Assembly: GCF_018588585.1 (NCBI RefSeq)
Contig: NZ_JAEUFG010000011.1
Span: 118,872-182,871 of the forward strand
DNA length: 64,000 nucleotides
DNA from: Bacillus sp. SM2101
GTDB taxonomy: Bacteria > Bacillota > Bacilli > Bacillales > SM2101
Reading direction: 5' to 3'
The notes below the pieces were generated by a model. That model searched no databases. It had not been told where the DNA came from and saw nothing but the letters and a program-made list of their open reading frames with translations. This document shows, in pieces, positions 1-9,143 of this stretch. Numbering within the stretch: the stretch's first letter is position 1; the number at the start of each line of letters is the position of its first letter. The translations under genes were made by a program, and so were the position numbers.

Positions 1-1
1 A

Positions 2-973
2 ATTCAAGCAACTGCAATGTCTGGTGCACAAGCAGGTTTTCGCACGAATGATGACTTCACGAATGCAAAGATTACAGATATGAAATGCGATCGTGTCATT
101 TCGTTACTAGCTGATTATGATGTTATCGTAGTAGCTGGATTTCAAGGAGCTACGAAGTATGGAGATGTAACTACGATTGGTCGTGGTGGCAGTGATACAT
201 CTGCTGCAGCTCTCGGTGCTGCACTTCAAGCAGAATGGATAGATATTTTCACAGATGTAGAGGGTGTCATGACGGCTGACCCACGCGTCGTTTCTTCAGC
301 AAAACCATTAGACATAGTAACATATAATGAGATATGTAATATGGCTTATCAAGGAGCAAAGGTTATACATCCTCGTGCTGTTGAAATTGCTATGCAAGCT
401 AAGGTTCCGATTAGAATTCGTTCAACTTATTCCAATTCACCAGGGACACTTGTTACCACATTGGATAAAAATAATAAAGGTTGCGATGTGAAAGAACGAC
501 TTATTACAGGCATTGCTTATGTTTCTAATGTTACACAAATCAAAGTGTTTGCTAAAGAAAATGAGTTTAACCTTCAAACAGAAGTGTTTCAAGCAATGGC
601 TAATGAAAAAATTAGTGTTGACTTTTTTAACATTACACCAAATGGCGTAGTGTACACAATTCCTGATGAATTAACAGATCATGCGATTGAAATCTTAAAA
701 CGCAAAGGTTATGATCCAATCATCACAAGAAATTGTGCAAAGGTGTCTACTGTCGGTGCTGCAATAAATGGTGTTCCTGGAGTAACAGCGAAAATCGTCA
801 CAGCTTTATCAGAACTAGGAATTCAAATTTTACAATCAGCTGATAGCCATACAACCATTTGGGTGTTAGTTAAACAGGATGATATGGTAAAAGCTGTCAA
901 TGCATTACACGATGCCTTTCAACTTTCAGGAGAAAATCACGAAGTCGGAAGTAATAATCATAAAACATCATGA
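2..973 (+). CDS. dapG: Aspartokinase I, 5' end missing (DapG)
   Basis: Aspartate kinase phosphorylates L-aspartate in the first step of the diaminopimelate/lysine pathway. The reading frame is open from base 2, so the true start lies before the window and about 323 C-terminal residues are visible. The active-site stretch GRGGSDTSAAALGAAL is present near visible residue 60, followed by the regulatory half with two ACT-type segments (one beginning near IAYVSNVTQIKVF, the other near VGAAINGVPGVTAKIV). Position just before dapA matches DapG, which in B. subtilis is the DAP-inhibited isozyme encoded with asd and dapA. That identity comes from gene order and similarity. Feedback by meso-DAP is family knowledge and is not visible here. 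Confidence 0.93.
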   Translation: MQATAMSGAQAGFRTNDDFTNAKITDMKCDRVISLLADYDVIVVAGFQGATKYGDVTTIGRGGSDTSAAALGAALQAEWIDIFTDVEGVMTADPRVVSSAKPLDIVTYNEICNMAYQGAKVIHPRAVEIAMQAKVPIRIRSTYSNSPGTLVTTLDKNNKGCDVKERLITGIAYVSNVTQIKVFAKENEFNLQTEVFQAMANEKISVDFFNITPNGVVYTIPDELTDHAIEILKRKGYDPIITRNCAKVSTVGAAINGVPGVTAKIVTALSELGIQILQSADSHTTIWVLVKQDDMVKAVNALHDAFQLSGENHEVGSNNHKTS

Positions 974-1091
974 TAGTGTTCACTATTGGGGACAACAAGA
1001 GGAGAAGAACAGACTACTTTGATCTAGTGCATAAGTTTGTTCCGGACTTTTTGAAGTATCCTTTTACAAATATTAGTAAGGAGTGGGAAGA

Positions 1092-1964
1092 TTGATTGAT
1101 TTCGGGAATGTGGCTACTGCGATGGTTACACCATTCGATAATCGTGGCAATATTGATTTTTCGAAAACTAGCCAACTCGTAAATTACTTAATTGACAATG
1201 GTACAGACTCCCTTGTCATTTCAGGTACTACAGGTGAATCAGCAACCTTATCTACTGAAGAAAAAATCGCTTTGTTCCAACATGTGGTTTCAGAAGTAGC
1301 TGGAAGGGTTCCAGTCATTGCTGGTACTGGAAGTAATAATACGTATGCATCTATTGAATTAACAAAAAAAGCTGAAGAAACAGGAGTAGATGCGATTCTT
1401 CTTGTAGCACCGTATTACAATAAACCAAATCAAGAAGGTTTATACCAACATTTTAAAGCAATCGCCAACAGCACAAAGCTTCCTGTAATGCTTTATAATG
1501 TTCCAAGCAGAACAATAACTAATATCTCACCAGAGACAATTATTAAACTTTCAAAAATTGACAATGTCGTTGCGGTAAAAGACGCCAGTGGTGATTTAAA
1601 CGCTATGACAGAAATCATCGCAAATACTGACGAAGGTTTTCTTTTATATAGTGGAGATGATGGTTTAACTCTTCCTATACTTGCAATAGGGGGCAGTGGG
1701 ATCGTGTCTGTTGCATCGCATGTTATTGGCAACGAGATGCAGGAAATGATCCATGCATATCGCAATAATAAGTTAAATGAATCAGCATTGCTTCACCAGA
1801 AACTATTACCTGTTATGACGGGTCTTTTTATGGCACCGAGTCCTGCACCAGTAAAAACAGCTTTACAAATACGCGGACTAGATGTTGGTTCAGTTCGATT
1901 ACCGTTAGTGCCTTTAGCGGAGCATGAAAGGGTTAAATTATCCGAACTACTACAGCAAATTTAA
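1092..1964 (+). CDS. dapA: 4-hydroxy-tetrahydrodipicolinate synthase
   Basis: DapA condenses pyruvate with aspartate semialdehyde in the DAP/lysine and dipicolinate pathway. The product is 290 residues, the normal length. GTTGES at 45-50, the catalytic Tyr in MLYNVP (Y135) and the Schiff-base Lys in VAVKDASGD (K163) are all present. I chose the TTG at 1092 because AAGGAG at 1079-1084 is 7 nt upstream and the product then begins MIDFGNV, like other Bacillus DapA proteins. The in-frame GTG at 1083 would overlap that ribosome site. It follows dapG after a gap of about 120 bp and ends in a strong terminator, consistent with the end of the asd-dapG-dapA operon. Confidence 0.95.
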   Translation: MIDFGNVATAMVTPFDNRGNIDFSKTSQLVNYLIDNGTDSLVISGTTGESATLSTEEKIALFQHVVSEVAGRVPVIAGTGSNNTYASIELTKKAEETGVDAILLVAPYYNKPNQEGLYQHFKAIANSTKLPVMLYNVPSRTITNISPETIIKLSKIDNVVAVKDASGDLNAMTEIIANTDEGFLLYSGDDGLTLPILAIGGSGIVSVASHVIGNEMQEMIHAYRNNKLNESALLHQKLLPVMTGLFMAPSPAPVKTALQIRGLDVGSVRLPLVPLAEHERVKLSELLQQI

Positions 1965-1970
1965 TGAAGG

Positions 1971-2004
1971 AAAGAGCCATCACAATTGTGATGGCTCTTT
2001 TTTT
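1971..2004 (+). terminator. Rho-independent terminator after dapA
   Basis: A 13-bp perfect stem (AAAGAGCCATCAC / GTGATGGCTCTTT) with a small AATT-type loop is followed by a T run. It lies 6 bp after the dapA stop codon. Confidence 0.93.
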
Positions 2005-2264
2005 GTAATCTTTGTCGCTATTACTATCAATGGACTTGTAATATGAGGTTTATGAGAGACCCATATGTTAAGAGGATAAATGAAGCAACGAACGCTAGAT
2101 TGCTTGCTAATATCTAAGGGGAGGTAGCGATAATCAATGTGAAAAATAGTCTTAATATATGTGCAAATCGCCCCGTTAATTAACTTGTATTCAAATTCAT
2201 GCATCAGTTATAATGGACGTAAGTTATTTAGCGACGGGTAAATTGTACATAGGAGGATATTATA

Positions 2265-3929
2265 TTGAATGAAAAGAAAGACAATATAAGATTAATTGCG
2301 CTTGGAGGGCTAGGTGAAAGCGGCAAAAATATGCATGTAGTGGAAATAGATACAGATATTTTTGTAGTTGACGCTGGGCTTAAATATCCAGAGGGTGAAA
2401 TGTTCGGGGTTGACGCTGTCATTCCTGATATTAATTATTTAATTAAAAATAAGGAGAGAGTGAAAGGGATATTTTTAACCCACGGTCATGAAGACCATAT
2501 CGGTGCCATACCTTATGTATTGAAAGAGCTAAGAGTACCGATATATGGTACGAAATTAACATTAGCCTTAGTAGGGCAATTATTAAAACAGCATGGACTG
2601 ACGGCTGATGACTTATTGAATGAAGTAACAGCAACGTCAATATTGACAGTTAATAAAGTGAAAGTATCTTTTTTCCGAACAACTCATAGTATACCAGATT
2701 GTGTTGGCATTTGTTTTCATACAGCTGAAGGTGCAATTGTACATACTGGGGATTTCAAATTTGACCAAACACCTGTTGGAATGGAAACCGCTGATATTGA
2801 TAGGATGGCATCTATAGGCAAAGAAGGGGTGCTTTTTCTTTTATCTGATAGCTCCAATGCTGATAAACCAGGATATTCTGTATCCGAATCGGTCATTGGG
2901 CAAGAAATTTCTGAGGGAATTTACAGTGCTCCAAACCGTGTTGTAGTAGCAACCTTTGCATCTAATATTAATCGAATTCAACAAGTGTTTGATGCAGCCG
3001 AAGAGAATAATCGTAAAGTAGCCATTGTGGGAAGGCACATTTATGACATAGTTATGCTTTCAATAGACTTAGGCTATTTAAAAGTAAGTGATGATATAAT
3101 TACACCTCTAAATCAAATTGAAAAATTACCAGATCATCAAGTATTAATTTTAACGTGTGGAACGAAGGGCGAGCCTATGGCTGCTTTATCAAAAATGGCA
3201 ACTCAATCAAATAAACCTGTACATATACAACCGAAAGATACGGTTTTAATCGCTTCGCCAGTCATCCCTGGAAGTGAACTAATTGTTTCAAAAACAATTG
3301 ATCATCTTCTTCGTATTGGAGCCAATGTCGTTTATAACAAAAAACTAACTGACACTTCTAGTCACGGAAGCCAAGAAGAGCTTAAATTGATGTTAAATAT
3401 GATGAAGCCTACCTACTTTATACCAACCCACGGCGAGTATCGAATGCAAAGTGCTCATGCTAAATTGGCACTTTCAGTTGGGGTGAAATCTGAAAATGTT
3501 TTAATTGTAGATAATGGTGATGTAGTTGAATTTAATAACGGTAAAGTTTCGACAGGAGAAAAAGTCCCTGCTGCCAATATCTTAATTGATGGTTTAGGCG
3601 TTGGCGATGTAGGACACATCGTATTACGAGATCGTAAACTACTATCTAAAGATGGTATTCTTATCGTTGTCGTAACACTTGATAAAGTAAAAAAGCAAAT
3701 TGCATCAGGGCCCGAAATCATTACAAGAGGATTTGTTTATGTAAGGGAATCAGAATCACTTATAGAACAAGCTTGCGAGATTGTAAACAAAATTATAGCT
3801 CAGTGTGTTAAAGGGTATGTAATTGAATGGAATTCAATCAAAATAAGTATTCGGGATGCTTTAAATGAATTTTTGTTCCAACAAACAAAACGACGTCCAA
3901 TGATTTTGCCGATTATAATGGAAGTGTAA
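2265..3929 (+). CDS. rnjB: Ribonuclease J2
   Basis: RNase J is a metallo-beta-lactamase/beta-CASP ribonuclease with endonuclease and 5'-3' exonuclease activity in mRNA decay and rRNA processing. At 554 residues it matches RNase J2 (about 555). The metal-binding motif THGHEDHIGA lies at residues 72-81, HTGDFKFD follows near 160, and the beta-CASP region carries SHGSQEELKLML. The TTG start at 2265 has AGGAGG at 2251-2256. I assign J2 and not J1 because it sits directly after dapA, as rnjB (ymfA) does in B. subtilis. J2 usually acts with J1, which is not in the window. Confidence 0.9.
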   Translation: MNEKKDNIRLIALGGLGESGKNMHVVEIDTDIFVVDAGLKYPEGEMFGVDAVIPDINYLIKNKERVKGIFLTHGHEDHIGAIPYVLKELRVPIYGTKLTLALVGQLLKQHGLTADDLLNEVTATSILTVNKVKVSFFRTTHSIPDCVGICFHTAEGAIVHTGDFKFDQTPVGMETADIDRMASIGKEGVLFLLSDSSNADKPGYSVSESVIGQEISEGIYSAPNRVVVATFASNINRIQQVFDAAEENNRKVAIVGRHIYDIVMLSIDLGYLKVSDDIITPLNQIEKLPDHQVLILTCGTKGEPMAALSKMATQSNKPVHIQPKDTVLIASPVIPGSELIVSKTIDHLLRIGANVVYNKKLTDTSSHGSQEELKLMLNMMKPTYFIPTHGEYRMQSAHAKLALSVGVKSENVLIVDNGDVVEFNNGKVSTGEKVPAANILIDGLGVGDVGHIVLRDRKLLSKDGILIVVVTLDKVKKQIASGPEIITRGFVYVRESESLIEQACEIVNKIIAQCVKGYVIEWNSIKISIRDALNEFLFQQTKRRPMILPIIMEV

Positions 3930-4102
3930 TGATTTTTGGTCAGCTTGTAAGATTTTAATACATCTAGCTCTGTAAATAGCGTAGGAACCTGTACTTGTGA
4001 ATAGAGTCTTCACTTTTTCACGAATTTCAACAAGTTGATCAAGTGTACTTTCTATCTTAAGGGTTTGAAGTTAATTATATACCGTTTACTTTCCATTATT
4101 GT

Positions 4103-4140
4103 AGTGTTGAGATAGAAGTATTTTCCTCAACACTCTTTAT
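4103..4140 (+). terminator. Possible terminator of rnjB
   Basis: A 9-bp perfect stem (AGTGTTGAG at 4103-4111, CTCAACACT at 4126-4134) is followed by CTTTAT. The U run is weak and it lies 170 bp after rnjB, so this is tentative. Confidence 0.5.
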
Positions 4141-4148
4141 TTATTCAC

Positions 4149-4290
4149 AAGGCTCTTTTCATAAACGTTGTTGATATCGTTATCAACTTAGTACCACAAA
4201 GTTTTATATCATTAGTTATCGTTGTACAAAAGAAAAGATGCCGAAAATCTAGTTGTGCACGTGTATACTTCTTAATACCAAACGGAAACA
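4149..4290 (-). repeat. Dispersed repeat copy 1 (minus)
   Basis: Begins AAGGCTCTTTTCATAAAC with a GTTG inner part and contains AGAAAAGATGCC, the reverse of the family's central motif. The far end is decayed. Confidence 0.7.
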
Positions 4291-4542
4291 GCTATTTACA
4301 ATAGCTAGGAAAAACCCAAGACTATAAAGTGTTATGTGACAAAAATGTAAGATGTATAATCTTAAATGTAAGGGTAATCAATTTGTATACTCTAAGCTGT
4401 AATATATACTTATAAAGGAGATACAAAAGTTAATAACATAGTTTCGTCAAATCGATAGTTATAGCTTTATGAATGTAATTAATTCCATTATAATTATCAT
4501 TTGGACATATTTTTGGTTTATAGAAAAGGAGCTGTAAGTGAA

Positions 4543-6057
4543 TTGGTGGGGAATAAAGTTAGTATACTAGTGGCCGTTGTTTTATTATTAACTGGTTGTT
4601 CAGCGGGTTCGAATGTAAATGGAGAAGCTGGTACCAAGAATAATAATATGACTGCAATACAAAGTGTTGCGGTTGAAACTCAAAGTGTGGAAAAGGGTAA
4701 TCTTGAAGCCCAAAAACGTTTAATAGGAGATGTGGTTCCAGCATCTGTTGTTGAGGTTGTGGCTAAAGTTAGTGGTGAATTACTATCAATAAATGTTAAA
4801 AATGGCGATTTGGTAAAAAATGGACAAGTTATAGCTGACATTGATGGGAAAAGTTATACAGATGGCTTACAGCTTGACCAAATTTCTTTAGCAAATGCAA
4901 AGCAACAATTAGAAAGTGCCATTGTTGCTAAAGAGCAAGCTGAAAATCGTTTGGAGCAAGTAATGGCAAATCTAACTAAAGCTGAACTTGCATTAAGTGA
5001 TAAACAAGCGAATGACGAAACGAGCACGTCCCAAACTGATTTAGACTTAGCGAATCTACAACAACAATGGGAAGATGCAACTATAAACCGTGAACGACTT
5101 GAGCGTTTATACGAGGATGGTGCTGTATCTTTACAAGAAGTAGAGCAAGCCGAGCAAAGAGAACAGCAAGCTGAAATTAATTATGAAAAGGCACAATTAA
5201 ATGCAGCTGATGAACAATCATTTGAGCAAGATGAAATAAATATTGAAAATGCCAAAATAGACGTTGCTTCAGCTGAAAAAGATGTAGAAAAAGCAGCAAT
5301 CTCAGTTGAACAAGCAAAAATCTCAGTACAGCAGGCTAGTACGAAAGTTGGTCAATCTGAACGAAATATTCAAGACACTGTAGTATATGCGCCTATCTCT
5401 GGTGAGGTAAAAGCAGTTAATTACGTAGTTGGGGAAAATGTATCCCCACAAAAAGCTTTGTTAACGATTTCGGATGTGTCCAATTATATGGTGAAAACGC
5501 AAATTACCCAGGAGCAGAAAAATCTACTCACATTAGGTAAAGAAGTAAAAGTGGATAGAGCAACAGAATCTGAAGCGTTAATAGCAGTAGTGACTTTTAT
5601 TTCTTCAACGCGGAATGATGAAGGGCTTTTTGAAGTAGAGTTACATTTCAAAGGCGAAACAACAAATATGAGTGGGGGAGAAGTAGTTCAGTTAATCTTT
5701 ACTGATATTTTAGTAGAAAATGAGCTGTTAGTTCCAACACATTCAATTATACAAAAAGGTGACAATACATATGTTTTTGTCGTTGAAGATGGCAAAGCAG
5801 CGAGACGGGATGTAGAAGTTCTGAACTTACAATCTGATTTGTCTGCAATAACAGGAGAAGTATCAGAAGGTGATGAACTTATAATTAATGGACATAAGCT
5901 AGTATCTGATGGAATGAACGTATTGCTCCCTGGTGAAGAACTAGAAATAATGGAGCAAGATTCAAAAGAAGCTACAAACCCACAAGATCAGCAAGACGAA
6001 AACGATAAATCAGACAAAGATTCAAAAGAGGAATCGGATGATCGAGGTGGTGAATAA
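4543..6057 (+). CDS. Membrane-fusion lipoprotein of an RND efflux system
   Basis: Periplasmic-adaptor (HlyD/AcrA) family subunit that links an RND pump to an outer partner. The start is TTG 4543 (GGAG 11 nt upstream), giving 504 residues that open with a lipoprotein signal peptide ending LLLTGC (Cys19 lipidated). An upstream TTG at 4501 would bury that signal. A biotinyl-lipoyl half-motif (VVEVVAKVSGELLSI) comes next. An unusually long Gln/Glu/Ala-rich coiled-coil hairpin of roughly 190 residues follows, then the second lipoyl half (VVYAPISGEVKAVNY), a beta-barrel domain and a very acidic C-terminal tail. It is longer than typical adaptors (350-400). The stop overlaps the next gene by 1 nt. 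Substrate unknown. Confidence 0.85.
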   Translation: MVGNKVSILVAVVLLLTGCSAGSNVNGEAGTKNNNMTAIQSVAVETQSVEKGNLEAQKRLIGDVVPASVVEVVAKVSGELLSINVKNGDLVKNGQVIADIDGKSYTDGLQLDQISLANAKQQLESAIVAKEQAENRLEQVMANLTKAELALSDKQANDETSTSQTDLDLANLQQQWEDATINRERLERLYEDGAVSLQEVEQAEQREQQAEINYEKAQLNAADEQSFEQDEINIENAKIDVASAEKDVEKAAISVEQAKISVQQASTKVGQSERNIQDTVVYAPISGEVKAVNYVVGENVSPQKALLTISDVSNYMVKTQITQEQKNLLTLGKEVKVDRATESEALIAVVTFISSTRNDEGLFEVELHFKGETTNMSGGEVVQLIFTDILVENELLVPTHSIIQKGDNTYVFVVEDGKAARRDVEVLNLQSDLSAITGEVSEGDELIINGHKLVSDGMNVLLPGEELEIMEQDSKEATNPQDQQDENDKSDKDSKEESDDRGGE

Positions 6058-9000
6058 TGCATTTATTAAAAACAGCGGTACAGCGCCCTGTAAGTGTAAT
6101 AATGCTTGCGATTTGTGTAATAATAATCGGTATGATATCACTTCGTGATATACCTTTAGATCTATTACCAGAAATTGAAGAAAATGTTGTTACAGTTTCG
6201 ACTACTTACAGCAGTGCATCTCCACAAGAGATTGAAAAGCTAATTACGGAGCCGCTTGAAAAACAAATTGCATCTTTAGATGGAGTAGAATCCATTTCAT
6301 CAACTTCTAGAACTGGTGCGTCGTCTATCATCATAGAGTACTCTACCTCAATTGAGTTAGACGAAGCGGTATCAGAGCTGCAACAGAAGTTATCAAGGGT
6401 AAGTAGTATATTACCAGATGATGCTGATGCACCAGCAGTTTCAAAATTTGATATTAATAGTATGCCAATCATTTATCTAGGCTTAACCGGAAAAGATGTT
6501 ACATCTCTTGAACAGATTGCTAAGGATATTGCACCAAACTTTGAAAAGATCGAAGGTGTCGCTGCGGTTGACATAGAAGGTGGAGAGCAGAGGGAAATAC
6601 AAGTAATCATCGAGCCATTATTACTTGAACAATATAACCTAACAGTTTCCGATGTGGTGAACTCAATGAGGGGAAAAAATACATCTGCAACCGTAGGTGA
6701 TGTGATTCAAGGGAATCAAGTTGTCCAAATTCGTGTTGATGGTGAGTATCAGTCAATCGATGATATCAAAGCTACTCTAATTCCACTTGCTAGTGGTAAA
6801 ACCATTGCGATTGAGGAAGTTGCAACAATATCAGATACGGTGAGTGATCGTCAGACGATTACTAGATTGAACCATGAACCAACTGTATTATTGTCTATTT
6901 CAAAGCAATCGGGGACAAATACTGTTAATATATCTGATGCGATACATGAGGAATTAAATAAAGTTCAGCGGGAATTAGACGAAGGTGTTGAATTTATTGT
7001 TGTAATGGATACATCAACATTTATTAAGGATTCAATAGATGGTGTTACGACTAGTTTATTAGCAGGTGGAGCTTTTGCAATACTAGTTTTATTGTTTTTC
7101 TTAAGAAGTGTTCGTGCAACGGCAGTAATTGGTTTATCTATTCCTTTTGCAATTATTTGTACGTTTATTTTAGTTAATTACGCTGATCAAACGTTAAATA
7201 TCATCACATTATCTGGTTTAGCCCTAGGGATCGGTATGATGGTTGACAGTTCGATTGTTATTTTAGAAAACATAACAAAATACCGCCAAACTGGCATGGA
7301 CTCCAAGCAAGCTGCTATTAAAGGAGGAAGTGAACTTATTTCTGCTGTAGTAGCATCAACGTCTACAACACTTGTTGTATTTTTACCAATGATTTTGATC
7401 GATAATGGACAAATTACCCAAATCTTTTTACCACTAGCGTTAGTCGTTTCATTTTCATTAATTGCTGCTTTATTAGTTGCGATGACGCTAGTTCCAATGA
7501 TGTCATCGACATTGTTAAAATCTTCAACCGATAGTAAAGTTGCAAGTGATCCACGTTGGATGAAATTTCTAAAAAAACGCTATTTGTCTACTTTGACATG
7601 GAGTTTGAAGCGACGTTGGATCGTGATTCTTAGTACCTTCTTACTTACTGTGGGTAGTTTGTTTTTAATTGCGATGCTAAAGTTAGAGACTTTCCCACAA
7701 GCAGCAGAGGACCAGCTTACGATATCATCTAGTTTTGATAGTGGTACAGATTTTGAGGTGGTTGAAGGTTATGCAGATGAAGTGGAAAAGATATTAGTAG
7801 ATTATGAGAGTAACATTGATATCCAATACACAGTAGTCCAACCAACGAGCGTTAGTGTAACTCTTTTGTTGCTAGATGAAAAAGAACGTAATATGGATAA
7901 TGTTACTCTTGCGAATGCAATACAAAATGACTTGAAAAAAATTATCGGTGCTGATTTTAACACGAGACAAGCAACTCGAGGTGTGAATGGCGGTGCCGAC
8001 TTTACTATTCGCCTATCAGGTCCAGAGCAAGAGGTATTAAATTCATTGACTGAACAAGTAGAACTTCTTCTATCACGCATACCATCTATTGAAAACGTTG
8101 AGGTGCCAAGTGTTAACGGTCAGCCACAGCTAACTGTAAAAGTAGATGACGCATTAGCAGAAAAATATCATTTAAGCCAAAGTCAAATTATAGGTCAAAT
8201 TAGTGAAATTTTTCATGGCAATACAGCGACAAAACTTCGTGAAAATGGTGATGAGTTCGATGTTGTTGTTAAGTTACCAGATTCAGAAACGGAAAGTATG
8301 GAGGCTCTCTCTTCCTTATTGTTAAAGACACCATCTGGACAGCATATTCCATTAACATCAGTAGCAGCTGTTGAGCAAACGTTAGGCCCTGTATCAATAA
8401 AGCGTGAAGACCAGCGACAACAATATGCAATTACAGCAGATATAGTTGATAGTGCAGATGCTCGTCAGGTAACAGCACAGGTGGAACAGCTACTATCACA
8501 AATCCCAGCACCAAAAGGATATGATGTTACAACTGAAGGTGTTCAACAAGATTTTAACGAATCACTAGGTAACCTTTTAATTACATTAGCATTGGCTATT
8601 TTTCTAGTGTATACAGTTATGGCAATACAATTTGAATCATTTTCATATCCATTTATCGTGATGTTTTCAGTACCAACAACAATTGTTGGAGTCATCTTAG
8701 GCTTATTCATTACTGGAACTGCGCTTAGCTTCTCTGCGTTTATTGGCTTGATCGTCTTAGCTGGTATCGTCGTTAATAATGCGATCGTATTAGTTGACTA
8801 TATTAATCAGTTAAAAAGGGAAGGGAAGGAGCGTAAGGAGGCTATTATATTAGCCGGTGGAAGTCGATTGCGACCTATTTTAATGACTACTTCCACAACT
8901 GTACTAGGAATGCTACCAATTGCTTTAGGGATTGGTGAAGGGAGCGAAATGCAGCAACCGATCGGTATTGTTGTAATTTTCGGCTTAACCGTGTCAATGT

Positions 9001-9125
9001 GCTTTACCCTGCTATTTGTTCCCGTTATGTACACAATCATTGATGATATGGGTAGTTGGTTCAAAAGGCTCTTTACTAGAAAGAAAGCTTCACAAGCATC
9101 TAATTCTGAAACAATCGCAGGATAA
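6057..9125 (+). CDS. RND efflux pump (HAE-1/AcrB-SwrC type)
   Basis: Proton-driven inner-membrane exporter of the resistance-nodulation-division superfamily. At 1022 residues it is full length. It has an N-terminal helix (VIMLAICVIIIGMISL), two large extracytoplasmic domains each beginning with a PLDLLPEIE/LETFPQAAE-type segment, and two six-helix bundles. The TM4 motif reads GIGMMVDSSIVILENI, so one Asp of the usual DD pair is Ser. The TM10 motif reads VVNNAIVLVDYI, with Asn where AcrB has its relay Lys. It overlaps the adaptor gene (ATG within TAATG) and is followed 18 bp later by the TolC-like gene. B. subtilis SwrC is a known family relative. The substrate cannot be inferred. Confidence 0.92.
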   Translation: MHLLKTAVQRPVSVIMLAICVIIIGMISLRDIPLDLLPEIEENVVTVSTTYSSASPQEIEKLITEPLEKQIASLDGVESISSTSRTGASSIIIEYSTSIELDEAVSELQQKLSRVSSILPDDADAPAVSKFDINSMPIIYLGLTGKDVTSLEQIAKDIAPNFEKIEGVAAVDIEGGEQREIQVIIEPLLLEQYNLTVSDVVNSMRGKNTSATVGDVIQGNQVVQIRVDGEYQSIDDIKATLIPLASGKTIAIEEVATISDTVSDRQTITRLNHEPTVLLSISKQSGTNTVNISDAIHEELNKVQRELDEGVEFIVVMDTSTFIKDSIDGVTTSLLAGGAFAILVLLFFLRSVRATAVIGLSIPFAIICTFILVNYADQTLNIITLSGLALGIGMMVDSSIVILENITKYRQTGMDSKQAAIKGGSELISAVVASTSTTLVVFLPMILIDNGQITQIFLPLALVVSFSLIAALLVAMTLVPMMSSTLLKSSTDSKVASDPRWMKFLKKRYLSTLTWSLKRRWIVILSTFLLTVGSLFLIAMLKLETFPQAAEDQLTISSSFDSGTDFEVVEGYADEVEKILVDYESNIDIQYTVVQPTSVSVTLLLLDEKERNMDNVTLANAIQNDLKKIIGADFNTRQATRGVNGGADFTIRLSGPEQEVLNSLTEQVELLLSRIPSIENVEVPSVNGQPQLTVKVDDALAEKYHLSQSQIIGQISEIFHGNTATKLRENGDEFDVVVKLPDSETESMEALSSLLLKTPSGQHIPLTSVAAVEQTLGPVSIKREDQRQQYAITADIVDSADARQVTAQVEQLLSQIPAPKGYDVTTEGVQQDFNESLGNLLITLALAIFLVYTVMAIQFESFSYPFIVMFSVPTTIVGVILGLFITGTALSFSAFIGLIVLAGIVVNNAIVLVDYINQLKREGKERKEAIILAGGSRLRPILMTTSTTVLGMLPIALGIGEGSEMQQPIGIVVIFGLTVSMCFTLLFVPVMYTIIDDMGSWFKRLFTRKKASQASNSETIAG

Positions 9126-9143
9126 AATATGAGGTGAAAATGA

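Larger units (their letters stand above)
3930..4542. other. Intergenic region rnjB - efflux operon
   Basis: About 610 bp without a gene. It holds a hairpin at 4103-4134 and one minus-oriented copy of the dispersed repeat at 4149-4290. The AT-rich stretch 4330-4500 is the likely promoter region of the efflux operon, but I see no convincing -35/-10 pair. Confidence 0.6.
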
